From assembly GCA_023667055.1 (NCBI GenBank), contig JAMPAV010000002.1, positions 52,198 to 116,197 on the forward strand: 64,000 nucleotides of DNA, written 5' to 3'. The notes under the pieces were generated by a model, which saw nothing but the letters and a program-made list of their open reading frames with translations, searched no databases and had not been told where the DNA came from. Shown in pieces: positions 38,684 to 48,008 of the stretch. Positions within the stretch are counted from its first letter, which is position 1. Each line of letters begins with the position of its first letter. The translations under genes and the position numbers were made by a program. The stretch is from Muribaculum sp. Its GTDB lineage: Bacteria; Bacteroidota; Bacteroidia; Bacteroidales; Muribaculaceae.

Positions 38684-39955
38684 TTAGTGGTTGCGTGAAG
38701 CTATGACTTCCTTGTAGATGTCGATTACTTTCTTTCCTACTTTCTCCCATGTGATGCCATGAATCTCCTCAATTCCTTTGTCGCGAAGAGTATGGTACAT
38801 AGCCGGATAGTTGAGAATGCTGTGTATGGCGTCGGCCATGGCATCGATATCCCAATAGTCGGTCTTGATCACATTGGTGAGAATTTCGGCACACCCTGAT
38901 TGCTTGGAGATGATGCTCGGCACACCCATTTCCATGGCCTCAAGAGGCGAGATGCCGAAAGGTTCGGAAACAGAGGGCATGATGTAAACGTCGGAGTCGC
39001 GGAGCATCTCATACACTTCCTTTCCACGAAGGAAACCTGTGAAATGGAATCTGTCGGCAATGCCACGTTTAGCTACGAGTTTAATCATCGCATCCATCAT
39101 GTCGCCGCTTCCGGCCATGACAAATCTCACGTTGTTGTCTTTCTGCAGCACCTTGACAGCAGACTCCACGAAATATTCGGGACCTTTCTGCATGGTGATA
39201 CGTCCGAGGAATGTCACCACCTTCTCGCCATCGGGAGTGCGGCGTTTCAGGTCAAGGTATTCCTGCGGAAGAGGAATCACAGCATTATGCACAGTGGAAA
39301 CCTTGGCCGGGTTGATGCCATACTTGTTGATGACAGTCTGGCGGGTAAGTTCGGAGACACACATGATGTGGTCGGCGTTTTCCATTCCGTCTTTCTCGAT
39401 GGCGAACACGGTCGGGTTGACATTGCCACGGCTGCGGTCGTAGTCGGTGGCGTGCACATGGATCACGAGCGGTTTGCCGGTTACATTTTTTGCATGAATA
39501 CCGGCAGGATAAGTCAGCCAGTCGTGGGCGTGAATGATATCGCATTCCACGGTGCGGGCTATTACCCCGGCCACGATTGAGTAATTGTTGATTTCCTCAA
39601 TGAGATTGTCGGGATATCTGCCTGAAAATTCTATGCAGCCGAGGTCGTTGAGCCTCATATAATTGAAGTCTGCATAGATATGGTCGCGCAAGTCGTAATA
39701 AAGTTGTGGGTCCATGACCTTGCCAATGCGGCTTTCCACATAGTCCCAGTTAACGTCGCGCCAAGCCACAGGAGTGCAATTGGCACCGATAATTCGGGCA
39801 AAGCCCTTTTCTTCGTCGCCCCATGGTTTTGGTATCACGAAAGTGATGTCCATGTCGCCGTTGGCATGCATTCCCTTGGTCAGTCCGTATGACGCTGTGC
39901 CCAGACCGCCAAGGATATGAGGTGGGAATTCCCACCCAAACATTAATGCCTTCAT
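38684..39955 (-). CDS. GT4-family glycosyltransferase, glycogen-synthase-like
   Basis: A 423-residue cytoplasmic GT-B enzyme. The N-terminal donor/acceptor loop FGWEFPPHILGGLGTASYGL and HAHDWLTYPAG are typical of glucosyltransferases that build alpha-glucan. The C-terminal nucleotide domain has VTFLGRITMQKGPEYFVE and the catalytic E-x7-E motif SEPFGISPLEAMEMG near residue 345. In Bacteroidales this gene between a debranching enzyme and GH57 likely makes glycogen. It lies seven bases after the debranching gene. Confidence 0.92.
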   Translation of the reverse strand: MKALMFGWEFPPHILGGLGTASYGLTKGMHANGDMDITFVIPKPWGDEEKGFARIIGANCTPVAWRDVNWDYVESRIGKVMDPQLYYDLRDHIYADFNYMRLNDLGCIEFSGRYPDNLIEEINNYSIVAGVIARTVECDIIHAHDWLTYPAGIHAKNVTGKPLVIHVHATDYDRSRGNVNPTVFAIEKDGMENADHIMCVSELTRQTVINKYGINPAKVSTVHNAVIPLPQEYLDLKRRTPDGEKVVTFLGRITMQKGPEYFVESAVKVLQKDNNVRFVMAGSGDMMDAMIKLVAKRGIADRFHFTGFLRGKEVYEMLRDSDVYIMPSVSEPFGISPLEAMEMGVPSIISKQSGCAEILTNVIKTDYWDIDAMADAIHSILNYPAMYHTLRDKGIEEIHGITWEKVGKKVIDIYKEVIASRNH

Positions 39956-39961
39956 ATTTGG

Positions 39962-41923
39962 TTAGTTATCGTAGTTCTGTAATTTGTTGAGTTCTTTCAC
40001 ATTTTTGATGGTGCGAAGTATTTCGCCCACGTTTTTGGCAGTAGATACGGCGCCACGTCCGGCAAACGGCGGATTGCCGTCGTACATTTCGCTGAGCGAT
40101 CCTATACAGTTTTCCGACATGTCCTCCTCATATCCGATTAGTTTGCGCTCTATAAATCCAAGTCCGCTTATGCCAAACACCTTTATATATGCATCGGCAT
40201 AGAATCCGAACAGCCATGGACGGACAGGACCCTGGTGCACTGCATATTCACGCTCCACCGGACCGCCCACGTAGTTGGGACGATATGCATAGCTTTTCGG
40301 GCTGAGAGTGCGGAGACCCTTGGGAGTCAGGAGTTCCCGGCTTGCCATGTCGAGCACCTTGCGGCGTTGTCTGCGGTCGAGTGGAGAGTATTCAAGGCCA
40401 ATGGCAATCACCATGTTAGGGCGAACCTCCACATCGGCGTAAGAGCCATTGACGTAATCGTAGAGATATCCGTAGTCGTTAAGGAAAGTATCTACAAAAG
40501 CACCCTTCACTTTTTCAGCAAGAGCATTAAGGTCTTCTATGTATGCGGCCATTTCATTTTCCCCTTCGTAAAGAGAAATCAGGAATCTTATGGCATTATA
40601 CCAAAGGGCATTGAATTCCACTATGAAGCCAGAGCGCGGTATGATGGGGCGACCGTTGATGGATGCTGAAAGCCAGGTCACCGGAGTGTCGGTGCCGTTG
40701 CTGCTGAGCAGACCGTTGGGATTCAGGTGAAGGTTCTTGATTTTCTCGTTGCGGATGTCTTCCACGAGTTTCTTCACAGTCTTTCCATATCTTTCGCGGC
40801 ATTCGCGTGTGTCGGTGCTGCGGCGGAACTGCTGAATTGCCCATATAGTCCATAAAGGAATATCGGGCAGGTCGATTTCGTTTATGGTGCGGTCTTTTTC
40901 ACCGGTCTCGATATATTTGTCGAGAGCCTTGAGGAACGTGTCCATTATCTGGATGTAGTCGTCCTTATGGTTGATGGCAAGTGTGCATCCGGGGAGTGCC
41001 ATCAGTTCGTCGCGAGCGCGGACATTATACCATGGGAATCCGGCCATGATGTACATGCCGGTTTTGTTGGTGAGATAAAACTGCTTGGCGGAGTTCTTAA
41101 GGCAGTTGTAGAAACTTGTGCGCGGGGTGCGACCTTCGATTTCCTTGTCGTACATGGCAGCAAGGTCGTCGGGGTTTATTTCAGAAGTGCCGGCGCTGAA
41201 GATTATGCTCTCACCCTTCTTGATTGGCAGTTCGAAATATCCCGGCACCCAGAGGTCCTCCTTGTATGGGATGCCACGGTCGCGGTCCTTATAGTATTCA
41301 ATTCCATTATACCAATGGCCGTCGTTGACCCATTTCACGGGTTTGTTGAATTGCATCACGAGATCCGGATATCCTGAATAGAGGCAGGAAGAAATGCCAT
41401 TGGGCACCTCTTTGATTTCCTTGTTGAGGGCATCATTCTCGAGTACGAGGTCGTTTGCATTTCGGAAAGCGAGCATCGGACGGAACTGGAGCGTGGTGTC
41501 GGAATGGGCATCCACGAGAGTGTATTTTATAAGAATACGGTTCTCATTGCTGATAAACGTCTTTTGTTTGGTCAGGATGACACCGCCGACCCTGTAGGTC
41601 ATGGTGGGGACTGTCTCGCAGTCGAACATTCTGATGTATTTGTGCCCGTTGGGCGAGAACACGTTGTCGCCGTATTGGTGGATGCCAAGGTTAAACGGCG
41701 CACCATGTTGTATCACGGTCTCATCGAGGCTCGACAGGAGCACATGTGCCTTGTCGTCCATTTCGGGAATGGGAATCACGAGCAGACCGTGTTGCTTACG
41801 GGTGTTGCACCCCACGATGGTGGTGCAATGGTAAGCCCCCGATTTGTTGGTCCGGAGCATTTCTTTAGGAAGACTTTGCTCCAGATTTATCATGAGGTTC
41901 TTGTCAAATTTCAGGTAACTCAT
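39962..41923 (-). CDS. Glycogen debranching enzyme (amylo-alpha-1,6-glucosidase type)
   Basis: A 653-residue enzyme with the bacterial-type N-terminal beta domain (MSYLKFDKNLMINLEQS...GAYHCTTIVGCNTRKQHGLLVIP) and a C-terminal (alpha/alpha)6 GDE_C domain containing AGFPWYNVRARDELMALPG, GNGTD-like SSNGTDTPVTWLSASINGRPIIPRSG, and GPVREYAVHQGPVRPWLFGFYADAYIK near residues 570-600. It removes alpha-1,6 branches from glycogen. It is the first gene of the alpha-glucan operon, about 70 bases after a promoter with a palindrome at the start of transcription. Confidence 0.93.
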   Translation of the reverse strand: MSYLKFDKNLMINLEQSLPKEMLRTNKSGAYHCTTIVGCNTRKQHGLLVIPIPEMDDKAHVLLSSLDETVIQHGAPFNLGIHQYGDNVFSPNGHKYIRMFDCETVPTMTYRVGGVILTKQKTFISNENRILIKYTLVDAHSDTTLQFRPMLAFRNANDLVLENDALNKEIKEVPNGISSCLYSGYPDLVMQFNKPVKWVNDGHWYNGIEYYKDRDRGIPYKEDLWVPGYFELPIKKGESIIFSAGTSEINPDDLAAMYDKEIEGRTPRTSFYNCLKNSAKQFYLTNKTGMYIMAGFPWYNVRARDELMALPGCTLAINHKDDYIQIMDTFLKALDKYIETGEKDRTINEIDLPDIPLWTIWAIQQFRRSTDTRECRERYGKTVKKLVEDIRNEKIKNLHLNPNGLLSSNGTDTPVTWLSASINGRPIIPRSGFIVEFNALWYNAIRFLISLYEGENEMAAYIEDLNALAEKVKGAFVDTFLNDYGYLYDYVNGSYADVEVRPNMVIAIGLEYSPLDRRQRRKVLDMASRELLTPKGLRTLSPKSYAYRPNYVGGPVEREYAVHQGPVRPWLFGFYADAYIKVFGISGLGFIERKLIGYEEDMSENCIGSLSEMYDGNPPFAGRGAVSTAKNVGEILRTIKNVKELNKLQNYDN

Positions 41924-41954
41924 ATAATATTTGATTGTTTATGTTTCTTGTTAA

Positions 41955-42020
41955 TGCGTTTGAGCGAGGTCTTTTCACCTCGCTCAAACGCAAATTTAGT
42001 AAAAATTAACAAAACTGCAA
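41955..42020 (-). promoter_or_regulatory. Promoter of the glycogen operon with overlapping palindrome
   Basis: On the minus strand TTTTG, then 19 bases, then TAAATTTG (41998-41991) is a full consensus promoter. Immediately following and overlapping its last base is a perfect 16-base-arm inverted repeat (41955-41970 and 41977-41992, TGCGTTTGAGCGAGGT with its complement, loop GAAAAG). The transcript would start inside the stem, leaving a 5' hairpin; it could also be an operator or terminate the BrkB transcript. Confidence 0.7.
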
Positions 42021-42106
42021 AATAAAATCAGCCAAACATGTTGCAAAACATAAAAAATCCTATACTTGCTCCATTTCTCAATCAAATTATCCCCTTCCCA
42101 AAAAAA

Positions 42107-42134
42107 CTGAAAACTGACAACTGACAACTGACAA
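42107..42134. repeat. Heptad tandem repeat ACTGACA after the BrkB gene
   Basis: Three to four tandem copies of actgaca directly after the stop codon of the BrkB-family gene. Confidence 0.75.
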
Positions 42135-43493
42135 CTAAATCTCCACCCGGATATCCACATCCCGGATAAGGATGTCGCCCGAGGCTTCATACATACGCTT
42201 GGCAATTTCGTCGATTTGTTTCAGTGCAGAAGAGTATGTGGTCTTGAATTCGGGAATAAAGTCAGACTTTCCGGACTTCTCCACAGTCCGCACCACATCT
42301 TTCACCGTGATTTTGTCGGTGTCGGTGGTTGGAATAAGCCCCGGATCCTCATTGCCATCCTTGCTTTGGCTCTTCTGCACCAGACCCGATGCGGTCAGTC
42401 TGTCGGCGATGCTGCTGACAAGGCTTATCGGCAGTCCGTAGGTGAGCGACAGACTGTTGCGCGTCGGTGCCGTCATCCCACGGTGGAAACGCCTGTAGAT
42501 CACAGCGGTCATGATGAGAAGTACCTTACGGTAGTAGTCTTCAGAGACGCTTGTGATATTGTCGAAGAAATTGTAGGAAAACACATTTTGCATGGCGTAG
42601 GTCAGTCCGCAGCCGGAAAGCAGCAGCAGCCAGCTGAGCTGAAGCCATATCAGAAGCAACATGGCAAATGAGAATGACCCATATATCGCGTTGTACTTCG
42701 ATACATATAGCTGCCCTCCGAGGAAAAGCAACTGAAGCACCTCGAAAGCCACAGCGCAGATGACACCAGAAATGGCAGCATACTTGAATGTGACTTTTGT
42801 ATTGGGAATTAGCCAGAAGCAAAGAGTGAATGCAGCCCAGCAAAGCACCACCGGAATAAGTTCGAGCAAAACGTTGACAAACGGAGTCATGAAACTGAAC
42901 GGCACCACGGCTACAATAGTGCTCGACATGAAGATGGATATGCCGGAACTCAATATCATCAGAACGGGAATCAGGAGGAAGATGGCTATGTAATCTCTCA
43001 CCTTCTGAATCAGATTCCTGCTATATTTGAGATCCCATATATTGTTGAAGGCATCCTCGATATTGCTGAGAAGAGAAATAAGGGTCCAAAGCAAGACTAT
43101 TATGCCTATTCCGACAATTATGCCCGAAGAAGCCTCGGCAAGATAAGAATCCACAAACTTAAGGGCTGTGGCTATGGCCTTGGATTGCGATGGGAAATAG
43201 GTATATAGTTCATTTTGCACCAGGTCTTGCAGGCCAAACCCCTTGCTTATGGCCAGAAGAAGCGCCAAGGCGGGGACCATGGCAAATACGGTCTGATAGG
43301 TGATTGCCATAGACTTTATCTGGAGGTCGCGGTTGAGAAACGACTGGACCGTGAGGTTGATGGTCTTGATGAGCCTCACGCTTACCTTTTTCCGAGGGTC
43401 GGACCATACACCGGAGATGCAGTATTTGACGCACCTTTCAATTTTCTCGATAGTTTTTTCGATAAACCCGGGTTTTTTCTTTTTTTCAGCCAT
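42135..43493 (-). CDS. YihY/BrkB-family inner membrane protein
   Basis: A 452-residue membrane protein. After a Lys-rich N-terminus, the family core begins near residue 60 (SFLNRDLQIKSMAITYQTVFAMVPALALLLAISK) and contains about six transmembrane helices with the typical IVLLWTLISLLSNIEDAFNNIWD segment and GSFSFAMLLLIWLQLSWLLLLSGCGLTYAMQN. The last 110 residues are cytoplasmic. The role is unknown; the old name ribonuclease BN was a mis-assignment in E. coli. The start is MAEKKKKPG; the 36 extra open codons overlap the rnpB 3' flank. Confidence 0.92.
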   Translation of the reverse strand: MAEKKKKPGFIEKTIEKIERCVKYCISGVWSDPRKKVSVRLIKTINLTVQSFLNRDLQIKSMAITYQTVFAMVPALALLLAISKGFGLQDLVQNELYTYFPSQSKAIATALKFVDSYLAEASSGIIVGIGIIVLLWTLISLLSNIEDAFNNIWDLKYSRNLIQKVRDYIAIFLLIPVLMILSSGISIFMSSTIVAVVPFSFMTPFVNVLLELIPVVLCWAAFTLCFWLIPNTKVTFKYAAISGVICAVAFEVLQLLFLGGQLYVSKYNAIYGSFSFAMLLLIWLQLSWLLLLSGCGLTYAMQNVFSYNFFDNITSVSEDYYRKVLLIMTAVIYRRFHRGMTAPTRNSLSLTYGLPISLVSSIADRLTASGLVQKSQSKDGNEDPGLIPTTDTDKITVKDVVRTVEKSGKSDFIPEFKTTYSSALKQIDEIAKRMYEASGDILIRDVDIRVEI

Positions 43494-43514
43494 GTTTTCA
43501 ATAGTATTAAGAAT

Positions 43515-43535
43515 GGGGCGAGCAAAGCCCGCCCC
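43515..43535 (-). terminator. Hairpin after rnpB
   Basis: GGGGCG / CGCCCC arms with a nine-base loop, 12 bases beyond the 3' end of rnpB on the minus strand. Seven T (minus strand) lie between rnpB and this hairpin. It separates rnpB from the BrkB gene. Confidence 0.45.
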
Positions 43536-43546
43536 GGGTAAAAAAA

Positions 43547-43942
43547 GCAGAAGAGATATAAGCCGGGTTATGTGAGATTGTGAAAGTTTCCTTAGCCACA
43601 ATCCCGTCTGTCATTTATCTTGACCGTCTGTCGCCAGACGGCTCTGGCAAGAATGCCAAGCAGCCTACCCCCCGGCAATGGACGAGCAATCCTTAGCTGC
43701 CGGTATATTTGGCCTTGCAACCCGCAGGATGTGCGGCATACCGTGTTGCCACGGCATCCGGTGGGCTCTTACCCCACCTTTTCACCCTTGCCTCAATGCC
43801 CGAAGGAATTGGGGCGGTTGTTTTCTGTCACATTACCCCCGACGTCGCCGCCGGCTTGTCGTTGACAAATGCGGTGCTCTGAGTTGCCCGGACTTTCCTC
43901 TTCATGCGCCCGGCATGAAGCGACAGACCTCCCTTCTGCACA
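43547..43942 (-). ncRNA. rnpB: RNase P RNA (class A)
   Basis: About 395 bases with the RNase P RNA hallmarks on the minus strand: the 5' P4 signature GAGGAAAGTCCGGGC (43900-43886) and the 3' signature CATAACCCGGCTTAT, whose complement ataagccgggttatg lies at 43558-43572. The ends pair as GCAGAAG...CTTCTGC (43939-43933 with 43553-43547), forming P1 and setting the approximate termini. It is the catalytic RNA that matures the 5' ends of tRNAs. Open frames across this stretch are by-products of its GC-rich sequence. Confidence 0.95.
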
Positions 43943-43982
43943 ACTAATTCTTATATATTACGCTTGAGAATGCCGTTTTGTT

Positions 43983-44609
43983 TCAGGCTTTCCTCTTGTT
44001 TTGTGCCAATTGGCAAATAAGGTTGGCTATCTGATCAGTGTCAAATTGCGAGCCGTCGATCGTAAGGTGATAATTGTTAGCTACTCCCCAGTTTCTACCG
44101 GTGAAATAGTTGTAGTATCCCTGTCGGTCGCTGTCGGCCTTTTTTGCCTTGTACATTCCGTCGGTTTCATCTTTGGCCTCCCCTCTGCCCATAAGATTTT
44201 GAGCCCGCCATTTAAGAGGTGCGTGTATGAACACGCTGATGAGTCCGGGATGTTCGCGCATTATGTAGTCGGCAGTGCGACCAACTATCACGCAGCTTCC
44301 CTCCTCACAAATCTGGCGTATGATGTGGGTCTGCGCCTCATAAAGAGATTCCTTGCTTATGGGAGAAGTGGCATAATTGTCGATTATGCCATATTTGCCC
44401 GGAAGAAGGCTTCCGAAAAGTGACGGTTTTTTTTCATCGGCATTAAGCAGGATAGCCGGGTCATAGCCATAGTGGGCAGCCACTTTGCTTATTATGCTCT
44501 TGTCATAATAAGGTATCTTGAGCAAATCTGCCACAGCCTTACCGATTTTGCGCCCACCGCTGCCATATTGGCGGCCAATCACGATTATTTTCTTGTCGGA
44601 TGCATCCAT
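43983..44609 (-). CDS. Cytidylate-kinase-like family protein
   Basis: A 208-residue P-loop protein. The N-terminus KKIIVIGRQYGSGGRKIGKAVADLLKIPYYDKSII matches the cytidylate kinase-like group with its glycine-rich nucleotide loop, and SCVIVGRTADYIMREHPGLISVFIHAPLKWR is the following core. It differs from true Cmk and is probably a phosphotransferase of unknown substrate. It is encoded next to rnpB, reading away from the divergent 131-residue gene. Confidence 0.85.
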   Translation of the reverse strand: MDASDKKIIVIGRQYGSGGRKIGKAVADLLKIPYYDKSIISKVAAHYGYDPAILLNADEKKPSLFGSLLPGKYGIIDNYATSPISKESLYEAQTHIIRQICEEGSCVIVGRTADYIMREHPGLISVFIHAPLKWRAQNLMGRGEAKDETDGMYKAKKADSDRQGYYNYFTGRNWGVANNYHLTIDGSQFDTDQIANLICQLAQNKRKA

Positions 44610-44735
44610 AGGTTATGTAAGTATAAACCGTAAAAATTAAGGGAGAGATTGTAATATTTAAACGTTTTTTAACGGTATTTGGTTAAAACAAACGATTTTT
44701 TTTAAATAAAAAACGTTTATGTCGAATATTTTGTG

Positions 44736-44743
44736 TAAATTTG
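44736..44743 (+). promoter_or_regulatory. Promoter -7 box for the 131-aa gene and cyclophilin
   Basis: TAAATTTG matches TAnnTTTG, about 42 bases before the ATG at 44785. A TTTA at 44716 is a weak candidate -33. Confidence 0.6.
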
Positions 44744-44784
44744 CGCTTTGATAGCGCGAATTTGGATTTTACAGAGGGAATTTG

Positions 44785-45180
44785 ATGGCGCAAAATCGAA
44801 AAATTATGAACGATACATTGAAGAATCTTAACGGGGATAAGGATGGAATGGCTACATACGACTATATAGTCAACAACGTCGATACTTGTCTTGAATCGAT
44901 GCCGGAGCTTATAGAGAATCTCAAGCGAGTGGATATCTCGGGGCAATTCCTTGCGTCAACGGCAAGATTTTTATCAGCAATCGACCGTGAGAAATTTTCT
45001 TCTTGTCTCACCCCGCTGATCGAAGGAGCAATAGAGAAGGACCGGGAACGACGCTACATAGGGTCGCTGCTTCAGGCCATCTGGGGCAATGACTATATGG
45101 AGAGGGCGGAGGAATTGAAGTCGCAAGACGATAATTTCAGAAGAATCTACAAACGTATATATCCCGTAAGTGGAATGTGA
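44785..45180 (+). CDS. Conserved small hypothetical protein (131 aa)
   Basis: A soluble, mainly helical protein (MATYDYIVNNVDTCLESMPELIENLKRVDISGQFLASTARFLSAIDREKF). It is not assigned to a known family. The first in-frame codon upstream is a TTG; ATG at 44785 or at 44806 (MNDTLKN) is likelier. Its TGA stop shares one base with the ATG of the cyclophilin gene, so the two are translationally coupled and probably work in one process. Confidence 0.75.
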   Translation: MAQNRKIMNDTLKNLNGDKDGMATYDYIVNNVDTCLESMPELIENLKRVDISGQFLASTARFLSAIDREKFSSCLTPLIEGAIEKDRERRYIGSLLQAIWGNDYMERAEELKSQDDNFRRIYKRIYPVSGM

Positions 45181-46067
45181 TGAAAAAGAAAGTAATAATA
45201 TCCGTAGTGGCATTTGCTGCCCTGGCAATGTTTGCATCAGCTGCAATTGTGTCAGGCAATCAGATGCCCGACGGAGGAAATGAAAATCCCGTGGAGACGA
45301 CAACGGTAATCAGCGACACAGTGCCGGCGGGTCCGACACTCGACATCAAGACAACAGCAGGCGATATCAAGATACGCCTTTATGACGACACACCTCAGCA
45401 TCGCGACAATTTCCTGAAATTGGCGAAAGAGGGATTTTATGACGGGGTGCTTTTCCATCGCGTCATAGATGGCTTCATGGTCCAGACAGGCGACCCCGAC
45501 TCCAAGACAGCTCAGAAAGGAGCGATGCTTGGGTCAGGCAATCCCGGATATACCATCCCGGCTGAGATAATCTATCCGAAACATTACCATAAATATGGAG
45601 CATTGGCAGCTGCCCGCACAGGCGACCAGATGAATCCCATGCGTGAAAGCAGCGGAAGCCAGTTCTATATAGTCACCGGTAAGAAATATAATGAACCCAC
45701 ACTCGCACGTATGCAGGAGATGGCAGTCCAGAAGCAGCTCCAGTCTTACTTCATGAATCTGCAGCGTGAGAACATGGACACCATAAGGGCTCTAAGGCTG
45801 GCCAAAGATTCCGTGGGTCTTGAGAACCTGCGTCAGGAACTGATCAGGAAAACCGAGGCAAATGTGAAGCCTGCCGAGATGACACCGGAGATGATAAAGG
45901 ATTATACCACAATAGGAGGCACACCACATCTTGACGACCAATATACCGTGTTTGGCGAAGTGCTTGAAGGAATGGATGTGGTGGAGAAAATCCAGAAGGC
46001 TGAGACTGACAGCCACGACCGACCGACGGATGATATAAAAATCATTTCGGTCAAGGTAGAGGAATAA
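45180..46067 (+). CDS. Exported cyclophilin-type peptidyl-prolyl isomerase
   Basis: A 295-residue protein with signal peptide MKKKVIISVVAFAALAMFASA and a cyclophilin domain: GDIKIRLYDDTPQHRDNFLKLAKEGFYDGVLFHRVIDGFMVQTGDP, then SSGSQFYIVTGKK, and DDQYTVFGEVLEGMDVVEKI. The fold carries an insertion of about 60 residues (ARMQEMAVQKQLQSYFMNLQ to EMTPEM) before the final strands, common in Bacteroidales forms. It catalyses prolyl isomerisation in the periplasm. The start is the ATG overlapping the previous stop; an upstream GTG codon in frame is less likely. Confidence 0.93.
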   Translation: MKKKVIISVVAFAALAMFASAAIVSGNQMPDGGNENPVETTTVISDTVPAGPTLDIKTTAGDIKIRLYDDTPQHRDNFLKLAKEGFYDGVLFHRVIDGFMVQTGDPDSKTAQKGAMLGSGNPGYTIPAEIIYPKHYHKYGALAAARTGDQMNPMRESSGSQFYIVTGKKYNEPTLARMQEMAVQKQLQSYFMNLQRENMDTIRALRLAKDSVGLENLRQELIRKTEANVKPAEMTPEMIKDYTTIGGTPHLDDQYTVFGEVLEGMDVVEKIQKAETDSHDRPTDDIKIISVKVEE

Positions 46068-46171
46068 CCATTAACAAATCAGATAATCGGATTCAATAAA
46101 CTATTAAAATTAAACAATTCAAGTTCAATCCCGCCTTTGCGGGCATGGACATAACATAACCTCATCATGCC

Positions 46172-47956
46172 ATGACTGACGAAGTAAAGAATGTTCCCGA
46201 AGTGGAACTTCCTGACACCACCGGAGCCGTAGCTCCTGAAGAAAGTGCAGAAGAGCGGAAACCCCGCTTTTCAGAGATGACAAAAGAAGAACTGATAGAG
46301 GCTCTTCGCGAAATTGTAGAAAATTCAAAGGCGACGGAGCACCACGAGGCCCAGGCCATCAAGAATGCGTATTTCGCATTGAGAAGCAAGGAGACACTTG
46401 CCGAACTTGAGGCATTTGTGGCCGAAGGCGGCAAACCGGAAGAGTTTGTATCCACTCCCGATGAAGGGGAGAATGAGATGCGCGATCTCTTCGCACGTTT
46501 CCGCGACATACGTGCCGCGTGGCTTGAAGCCGACAAGAAAGAACGCGAGGAAAACCTTGCCGAGAAGCAGGCTATCCTTGGCCAGCTGAAGGAGATAGCA
46601 TCAGACATTGACAATGTCGGTGTGAATTTCCAGAAGTTTCAGGATCTTCAGAAGCAGTTTAAGGAAAAGGCCGAACTCCCGGAGACGGCTGTGACCGGAA
46701 TTTGGAAAGAGTTCCAGACCACAGTGGAGCTTTTCTATGACCAGCTCAAGATGAACAAGGAGCTTCGCGACCTTGACTTCAAGAAGAATCTCGAGGCCAA
46801 GCGTCAGCTTGTGGAGCAGGCCAAGGCACTTGCAGAAAACGACGATGTGGTCGATGCCATCAACAAACTGATGATCCTTCACAACGAATGGCGCGAGATC
46901 GGCCCGGTCGCCAAGGAATACCGCGAACCGCTTTGGGAAGAGTTTCGTGAGGCCTCGGCAGTAGTCAGAAAGCACCATCAGGATTATTTTGAGAAGCGCA
47001 AGGCTGATGAAACTGCCAACGAGGAAGCAAAGCTCAAACTCTGCGAAGAGGTGGACGCAATAGTGGCAAATCTTCCGGAGGCTTTCAATGCCTGGGAGGA
47101 AGCCACAAAGAAGGTTTTGGATCTTCAGGCCCAATGGAAAGAGACCGGATTTGCATCGCGTAAGTCGAACACATTGCTTTATAATCGTTTCCGCAATGCG
47201 TGTGATGTCTTCTTCAAATCAAAGGCCGAATATTATCACAAGGTGAAAGAGGAATACAGTGAGAATCTTCGCCTGAAAGAGGAACTTTGCGAGAAGGCCG
47301 AGGCTCTTGCCAACGAGGAGAAGATTAGTGTGGCAGTGGAGACTGTGCAACGACTGCGTGAAGAATGGAAAAAGATAGGCAGTGCCGGACGCCGCCATTC
47401 CGATGAGGTGTGGAATAGATTCACCACAGCGTGCAATGCAGTGTTTGAGCGCAGAAAGGCGGAATCAGGCGACCGCCGCAAGGAAGAAAATGCCAATCTT
47501 GAGGCCAAGCGTGAGGTGATAGCGAAACTTAAGGAGCTTCCTCTTGATATCGACCGCAAGGAATTGCTCCCGCAGGTGCGTGAACTCCAAGACAAGTGGA
47601 ACGCAATAGGTCATGTCCCCTTCAAGGTGAAGGATGCGCTGCGTGCCGAATATCGTGAGATATGCGACAAGATATATGGTTCGCTCGACGAGCACAAATC
47701 GCGCAACAATATGAAACGATTTGAGCAAAGAATCGAAGACATCAAGGATGATGATGCAAAGGTGAAGAAAGAACGTGACTACCTGCAGCGTCAGCTTGAG
47801 GCAAAGCGCAACGACCTGAAGACCTATCAGAACAACATGGGCTTCTTCAACGTGAAGAGCAATGCCGGAAACTCAATGCTCAAGGATCTCGAGCGCAAGA
47901 TCAAACTCATCGAGCAAGACATCGACCAGATTCAGCAGAAGCTCAAATTAATCTAA
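46172..47956 (+). CDS. DUF349-domain helical repeat protein
   Basis: A 594-residue cytoplasmic coiled-coil protein with several DUF349 units, recognisable by repeats of 'LxxxWKEIGxVxRKxSxxLWxRFRxAxDxFF' (LMILHNEWREIGPVAKEYREPLWEEF; QWKETGFASRKSNTLLYNRFRNACDVFF; EWKKIGSAGRRHSDEVWNRF; KWNAIGHVPFKVKDALRAEYREI). It begins with an acidic region and ends with a long helix. The function is unknown. A small CCCGC/GCGGG hairpin (46130-46143) lies 28 bases before the start. Confidence 0.9.
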   Translation: MTDEVKNVPEVELPDTTGAVAPEESAEERKPRFSEMTKEELIEALREIVENSKATEHHEAQAIKNAYFALRSKETLAELEAFVAEGGKPEEFVSTPDEGENEMRDLFARFRDIRAAWLEADKKEREENLAEKQAILGQLKEIASDIDNVGVNFQKFQDLQKQFKEKAELPETAVTGIWKEFQTTVELFYDQLKMNKELRDLDFKKNLEAKRQLVEQAKALAENDDVVDAINKLMILHNEWREIGPVAKEYREPLWEEFREASAVVRKHHQDYFEKRKADETANEEAKLKLCEEVDAIVANLPEAFNAWEEATKKVLDLQAQWKETGFASRKSNTLLYNRFRNACDVFFKSKAEYYHKVKEEYSENLRLKEELCEKAEALANEEKISVAVETVQRLREEWKKIGSAGRRHSDEVWNRFTTACNAVFERRKAESGDRRKEENANLEAKREVIAKLKELPLDIDRKELLPQVRELQDKWNAIGHVPFKVKDALRAEYREICDKIYGSLDEHKSRNNMKRFEQRIEDIKDDDAKVKKERDYLQRQLEAKRNDLKTYQNNMGFFNVKSNAGNSMLKDLERKIKLIEQDIDQIQQKLKLI

Positions 47957-48008
47957 AACCGATATAAGTTTGTTAATGATAGTATAACTGCGAAACCATT
48001 ATACTATT

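Noticed and set aside
42135..43493. Ribonuclease BN identity for the BrkB-family gene
   Set aside because: It is a polytopic membrane protein; the RNase BN name in E. coli belongs to a different protein.
43620..43947. Plus-strand open frames of 80-90 codons over the rnpB region
   Set aside because: They overlap the RNase P RNA with its diagnostic GAGGAAAGTCCGGGC and 3' signatures; the frames follow from the GC-rich RNA sequence.
46130..46143. CCCGC/GCGGG hairpin as a terminator of the cyclophilin gene
   Set aside because: No T run follows; it is better described as a small leader stem of the DUF349 gene.
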